From NCBI GenBank assembly GCA_963663775.1, contig OY760624.1:1860001-1924000 (forward strand): 64,000 bases of DNA, read 5' to 3'. Each line of letters starts with the position of its first letter. The first letter of the stretch is position 1. Both the position numbers and the translations under genes were made by a program. Source of the DNA: G963663775 sp963663775 (lineage in GTDB: Bacteria; Bacillota; Clostridia; Oscillospirales; Butyricicoccaceae). Below the pieces are notes generated by a model. That model had not been told where the DNA came from. It saw only the letters and a list, made by a program, of their open reading frames with translations, and made no database searches. Positions 60,602 through 64,000 of this stretch are shown piece by piece.

Positions 60602-60623
60602 ATGTATACAACGTTGTATACAA
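60602..60623. promoter_or_regulatory. GntR-type operator pair before uxaB
   Basis: ATGTATACAA (60602-60611) and TTGTATACAA (60614-60623) lie 12 nt apart and together contain the perfect 18-bp palindrome GTATACAACGTTGTATAC (60604-60621). On the minus strand a -10 TATACT lies just downstream of them (near 60591-60596), so bound protein would block the uxaB promoter. The same 10-mer occurs before the LgoD-like gene. Confidence 0.72.
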
Positions 60624-60735
60624 CTATTTCAAGAAATCAAAGGTTTTCTGCATTTTACATAGACAGGCGTTCTTGAATTTGTGCAGTTTTTAAAGTCGAT
60701 GCCGGAATGCCTCTGGTGAAAACAGAGAGAATTCA

Positions 60736-60789
60736 CCGAAAATATATAAAATACCGCCCAATTTTGGGCGGTATTTTATATATTTTCGG
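60736..60789. terminator. Terminator with 24-bp perfect stem at the end of the GntR gene
   Basis: The arms 60736-60759 and 60766-60789 (CCGAAAATATATAAAATACC with GCCC, and the exact complement) form a perfect 24-bp stem with a 6-nt loop. The last codons and stop (60776) of the GntR gene are within the stem. Confidence 0.8.
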
Positions 60790-61426
60790 TTGTATTCAGC
60801 AGCAGGTCAAATGTGGAATTTTTAGAAGCAATCAAATGCTTGTGCATGGCGTTGGCAGCTGCCTCCCAGTCCTTTTTTAAACAACATTTCACAATTTCCA
60901 GATGCTCTGCCATAGTTTCCTGCAGTCGTACACGGCTGAATTGACCTGTCATGACACGAAAACGAAGGTTTTGCGTTTGAATCATCTGATAGGTTTGTAG
61001 CAAAAAACGATTGGGGATGGCAGACACAATAACGTTGTGAAAATCATCATCCATTGCAAAAAAATCGGTATCGGTGTAGTTTTCCGGTGGAATCATCAAT
61101 TCGTTGTAAAAGTGCATGATTTTCTCATCAGAAAGCGTATATCCATAGTTTTTCAATGCATGCGGTTCAAATAAAAGACGGACTTCAAAAATCATGTTGA
61201 TATCAGAAATGGACAGTCCAGATACCATAATGCCTTTTTTGGGCAGGATACGAATTAAACCCTCCTGCTCCAGACGGCTCAGTGCATCACGAATGGGGGT
61301 GCGACTTGCGCCGATTTCCTCCCGCAGCACCTCTTCGTTGAGCAGTGTATTGGGTGCGTATGCACAAGAGATGATTTTTTCCTTGATAATCGTATAAGCC
61401 TGCAGCTTCAGGCTTTCTTTTGCCAT
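60776..61426 (-). CDS. GntR family regulator, FCD subgroup
   Basis: This 216-residue regulator has the winged helix (about 12-75: LLNEEVLREEIGASRTPIRD, ALSRLEQEGLIRI) and an all-helical FCD ligand domain (about 85-210) with metal-binding His/Asp residues around DDDFHNVIVSAI. FCD regulators answer small acids such as hexuronates or their ketodeoxy products. It lies between uxaB and the LgoD-like dehydrogenase gene, both of which have the same TATAC-centred operator in their promoter region, so it is the likely repressor. RBS GGGAGG precedes ATG. Confidence 0.88.
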   Translation of the reverse strand: MAKESLKLQAYTIIKEKIISCAYAPNTLLNEEVLREEIGASRTPIRDALSRLEQEGLIRILPKKGIMVSGLSISDINMIFEVRLLFEPHALKNYGYTLSDEKIMHFYNELMIPPENYTDTDFFAMDDDFHNVIVSAIPNRFLLQTYQMIQTQNLRFRVMTGQFSRVRLQETMAEHLEIVKCCLKKDWEAAANAMHKHLIASKNSTFDLLLNTTENI

Positions 61427-61590
61427 AAGTTACCTCCCATATAGCATATTTCTTACATCAAGTATACTATACGCAGTGGTTTTTGCAAAGTAAAAAATAT
61501 AGAACACACACGATATGTGCAATACAAATAAAAAACATCGGATTTGATTGGGTGCAATTAACGAAAAAATGCAAAGTGCAGCATAATTTA

Positions 61591-61632
61591 TTGACAGAAG
61601 AATCATAGCATAGTATCCTTTGATGTATACAA
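61591..61632 (+). promoter_or_regulatory. Promoter and operator of the LgoD-like gene
   Basis: TTGACA (61591-61596), 17 nt, TATCCT (61614-61619). ATGTATACAA (61623-61632), the same 10-mer as before uxaB, covers the expected start point. Placement fits repression. Confidence 0.72.
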
Positions 61633-61662
61633 CAGAGAAAAACAAAACAGAGGAGGGATATC

Positions 61663-62694
61663 ATGAAAGCTATTCGCATCCAAGAGCCGGGGAAAATAGC
61701 ACTTGTGGAACTGGAAAAGCCGGTGCCCAAAGCGGGCGAAGCACTGCTGAAGCTGCTGTATGGCGGTATTTGCGGAAGTGACTTAGGCTCTTATCGTGGA
61801 GCAAATGCATATGTTTCGTATCCACGTGTGCCGGGGCATGAGTTTTCAGCTGAAATTGTAGAAGTGGGCGAAAATGACGCAGGACTTGCGCCGGGGATGA
61901 TTGTCACCTGCAATCCCTATTTCAATTGCGGGCATTGCTATTCCTGCAAACGAGGACTGGTGAATGCGTGCACCGACAACCAGACGATGGGCGTACAGCG
62001 GGAAGGCGCATTTGCAGAGTACATCACCATGCCAATCGAGCGCATCTATGATGGAAAAGGCATTTCGCCGAAGGCTTTGGCGTTGATTGAGCCATTTTGC
62101 ATCAGCTATCATGGGGTTTCACGTGCCAATATCCAAGAAGGGGAAAAGGTTTTAGTAGTGGGTGCGGGCACCATTGGCGTGCTGGCAGCGGTTGCGGCAA
62201 AGTCCAAAGGGGCAGAAGTGACCCTTTGCGATGTGGCGCCCGAAAAACTCGACTACGCATTTCAAACCTTTGCACTGGACCACAAGCTGCTCAATACGTC
62301 ACCGGAGGCATTTGCAGCGGGGGTTGCAGACTTGACCGATGGAAATGGATTTGATGTGACCATTGAAGCGGTTGGCTTGCCCCAAACCTTCCAAAACTGC
62401 ATTGATGCGGCTTGTTTTGGCGGAAGAGTGGTGCTGATAGGGGTTTCCAAACGCAATATTGACGACTTTTTCTTTACCATCATCCAGAAAAAAGAACTGA
62501 ATATTTATGGTTCACGCAATGCGATGAAAAGCGATTTTATGGAACTCATTGATTTGGTGAAGGACAGCGGAGTGGATTTGGAAAAAATCATTACCAACGC
62601 TTACTCGTGGACAGAGGCGGAACAAGCGTTTTCTGATTTTGCGGCAAATGCAGGCAGTATGTTGAAGGTTCTTTTGGATTTTACAAACGAATAA
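61663..62694 (+). CDS. Zinc-type dehydrogenase, L-galactonate 5-dehydrogenase (LgoD)-like
   Basis: This 343-residue medium-chain dehydrogenase has the catalytic zinc site GGICGSDLG (Cys near 37) and GHEFSAEIVE (His near 59), structural-zinc Cys in CNPYFNCGHCYSCKRGLVNAC (split, about 86-106), and the NAD fold VLVVGAGTIGVLAA (about 165-178). Its architecture, with NAIMKS-like SRNAMKSDFMEL late, resembles E. coli LgoD, which oxidises L-galactonate to tagaturonate, the substrate of UxaB in the same locus. This makes L-galactonate (or L-gulonate) the best guess; it could be another sugar-acid dehydrogenase. RBS AGAGGAGG. Confidence 0.8.
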   Translation: MKAIRIQEPGKIALVELEKPVPKAGEALLKLLYGGICGSDLGSYRGANAYVSYPRVPGHEFSAEIVEVGENDAGLAPGMIVTCNPYFNCGHCYSCKRGLVNACTDNQTMGVQREGAFAEYITMPIERIYDGKGISPKALALIEPFCISYHGVSRANIQEGEKVLVVGAGTIGVLAAVAAKSKGAEVTLCDVAPEKLDYAFQTFALDHKLLNTSPEAFAAGVADLTDGNGFDVTIEAVGLPQTFQNCIDAACFGGRVVLIGVSKRNIDDFFFTIIQKKELNIYGSRNAMKSDFMELIDLVKDSGVDLEKIITNAYSWTEAEQAFSDFAANAGSMLKVLLDFTNE

Positions 62695-62729
62695 TGCTAA
62701 AATTGGAATGTGTGAAAGGGGAAAACACT

Positions 62730-63779
62730 ATGAAGAAGAGAAGATTTGCAGCACTCGCCTTGGCAAGCATGATGGCACTGAGCCTGCTGACAGGCTGCGG
62801 CAGCACCGCAGCGACAGACAACAGTGCAGCGGCAGCAGATACCACCTCGGCAGATGCCACCGTGATTCGTGTGGGATTTGAAAACTCTCTCAGCGAGCCA
62901 TTTGGACAGGGGTTGGAAAAGTGGAAAGCGTTGGTGGATGAGAAATCCAACGGAACACTCGAGCTCGAGCTGTATCCTGATTCACAGCTGGGCTCTAAAA
63001 GCGAGTTGATTGACTCCATGCTGCTGAGCGAACCGGTTGTCACCTTGGCGGATGGTGCATTTTATGCCGATTATGGCGTGCCGGATTTCGGCATCGTCTT
63101 TGGACCGTTCCTGTTTGACAGCTGGGATGACTGCTGGAAGCTGGTGAACTCCGATTGGTATCAGGAGCAGTCTGACAAATTGGAGCAAAAAGGACTGAAG
63201 CTGATTGCTTCTAACTGGATTTATGGCGAGCGACATACCTTAACCACCACACAGGTCAACACCGTGGATGATTTAAAGGGTCTGAAAATCCGTGTGCCGG
63301 GCAACAAGATTCAGTCGGTTGGGTTTGATGTGTTGGGTGCCACCTCTACCGGCATGGATTTGGGCGATGTCTATCAAGCGCTGCAATCCAAGACCATTGA
63401 CGGCGCAGAAAATCCGCTTGCAACGCTATATGGACGCAAGCTGCATGAGGTTGCAAAATATTTGATTTTGGACGGACACGTCAAGAACTTCACCACGCTT
63501 GTGTGCTCTGCGGATATGTTCAATTCCTTGACAGAAGAGCAGCAGCAGATTTTGACCGATACCTGTAAGGAAGCAGGCGAATATAACAACGACCTGCAGC
63601 AGAAATCTGAACAGGAATATCTGGATAAGATGGTTGCGGAAGGCGTAACCGTTGTTGACCCATCTGCGGAAGTCTTGCAGGGCTTTAAGGACAAAGCACA
63701 GGACTTTTACACCAGAGGTGCGGAGTTCGGTTGGTCAGATGGCTTGTATGAAACCGTTGAAGCGGCTATGGGCAAATAA
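62730..63779 (+). CDS. TRAP transporter substrate-binding lipoprotein DctP
   Basis: This 349-residue DctP/SiaP-type binding protein is made as a lipoprotein: MKKRRFAALALASMMALSLL then TGCG (Cys near 23) and an acidic Ala/Ser/Asp linker. The mature part has RVGFENSLSEPFGQGLEKWK (about 45-64), ELYPDSQLGSKSELIDSML and the ligand-binding LKGLKIRVPGNKI (about 187-199, Arg contacting the carboxylate). ATG at 62730 follows AAAGGGG. The DctQ gene starts 28 nt later. It likely imports the hexuronate or L-galactonate used by the neighbours. Confidence 0.92.
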   Translation: MKKRRFAALALASMMALSLLTGCGSTAATDNSAAAADTTSADATVIRVGFENSLSEPFGQGLEKWKALVDEKSNGTLELELYPDSQLGSKSELIDSMLLSEPVVTLADGAFYADYGVPDFGIVFGPFLFDSWDDCWKLVNSDWYQEQSDKLEQKGLKLIASNWIYGERHTLTTTQVNTVDDLKGLKIRVPGNKIQSVGFDVLGATSTGMDLGDVYQALQSKTIDGAENPLATLYGRKLHEVAKYLILDGHVKNFTTLVCSADMFNSLTEEQQQILTDTCKEAGEYNNDLQQKSEQEYLDKMVAEGVTVVDPSAEVLQGFKDKAQDFYTRGAEFGWSDGLYETVEAAMGK

Positions 63780-63807
63780 AACCGTTCTGGTTTGAAAGGG
63801 TGTTACT

Positions 63808-64000
63808 GTGAAGAAAGAAGATAAGGGAAAAGAAAGATGGGCGCTGTGCAATCTAGACATTGCCGTGGCCTCTGTCGCACTGCTTATCTTAGTGGTACTG
63901 ACGATTTACGGTGTCATTATGCGATATTTGATAGCGCATCCGCTGACATGGCTGGAAGAAGTGCAGCTGGCATGCATGGTTTGGATTGTCTTTGCCGCAG
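63808..64000 (+). CDS. TRAP transporter small permease DctQ (partial)
   Basis: The frame opens at GTG 63808 after GAAAGGG and runs beyond the window end. The 64 visible residues start VKKEDKGKERWALCNLDIA, with a first membrane helix (about 18-40, VASVALLILVVLTIYGVIM) and the DctQ block RYLIAHPLTWLEEVQLACMVW. The rest and the large permease DctM are expected just outside. Confidence 0.85.
   Translation, partial: MKKEDKGKERWALCNLDIAVASVALLILVVLTIYGVIMRYLIAHPLTWLEEVQLACMVWIVFAA

Noticed and set aside
1..64000. CRISPR arrays, tRNA or rRNA genes, T-box leaders, phage or integrase genes
   Set aside because: Intergenic regions were read for repeats, cloverleaf-like TTCGA arms and T-box motifs; none was found.

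Overview
The window (about 48-50 % GC by eye, not counted) looks like a chromosome segment of a spore-forming, anaerobic gut Firmicute, most likely of the Oscillospiraceae/Butyricicoccaceae branch of Clostridia. This rests on: the Bacillus-like sporulation block spoVB - mazG - (hup) - rqcP - yabP - yabQ - divIC - yabR; an oxygen-defence set of Rrf2 regulator, reverse rubrerythrin and bacteriohemerythrin; HemZ, L-lactate dehydrogenase and malic enzyme; and A/G-rich Shine-Dalgarno sites before nearly every gene. The genus cannot be fixed from the sequence alone. No rRNA, tRNA, CRISPR array, phage gene or transposase was seen.

Layout. 1-3.1 kb: an inositol-type pair (TIM-barrel isomerase, Gfo/Idh dehydrogenase) and an AraC regulator. 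3.2-8.6 kb, minus strand: UV-damage endonuclease, a metallo-beta-lactamase-fold lactonase, a Cache-domain chemoreceptor and a THUMP RNA methyltransferase, with a 163-bp MITE-like palindrome between the last two. 8.8-17.5 kb: amidase, RecJ, Rel, Dtd, glyoxalase-II-like hydrolase, HemZ and a nucleoside kinase. 17.6-22.9 kb: zinc-ribbon protein and the sporulation/division block. 23-30.8 kb: amidohydrolase with an orphan fumarase alpha subunit, ribosome hibernation factor, KsgA, a minus-strand operon of three small unknown proteins, YfcE phosphodiesterase, CoaX and two small membrane proteins. 31-33.3 kb: inosose dehydratase (IolE) and malic enzyme. 33.7-39 kb: a complete branched-chain amino-acid ABC transporter (LivJ-H-M-G-F) followed by a cytidylate-kinase-like protein. 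39-44.2 kb: class II aldolase, SLH-domain exported protein, lactate dehydrogenase and an M24 peptidase. 44.4-47.7 kb: oxidative-stress genes and a diguanylate cyclase. 47.7-52 kb: MerR regulator divergent from a DHA2 efflux pump with two HlyD-type adaptors. 52.2-57.5 kb: a zinc-ribbon protein, then an unusual three-gene operon encoding a 1235-residue AAA+ protein (one degenerate Clp-like module and three CbxX/SpoVK-type modules) with two membrane proteins. 57.6-64 kb: a hexuronate/L-galactonate locus (UxaA, UxaB, GntR regulator, LgoD-like dehydrogenase, TRAP transporter), cut by the window edge.

How genes work together. The right-end locus reads as one pathway: TRAP uptake of a sugar acid, oxidation to tagaturonate by the LgoD-like enzyme, reduction by UxaB to altronate, and dehydration by UxaA to 2-keto-3-deoxygluconate. 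Copies of a TTGTATACAA-like operator lie in the promoter regions of both divergent halves and point to the GntR protein as common repressor. The inositol-type genes at the left end and IolE at 31 kb are separate fragments of a possible inositol pathway.

The best candidates for undescribed biology are the AAA+/membrane operon (52.7-57.5 kb), a possible small RNA on the minus strand at 22.9-23.0 kb with promoter, 26-nt palindrome and terminator, the MITE-like element at 7.4 kb, and the small-protein operon at 27-28 kb.
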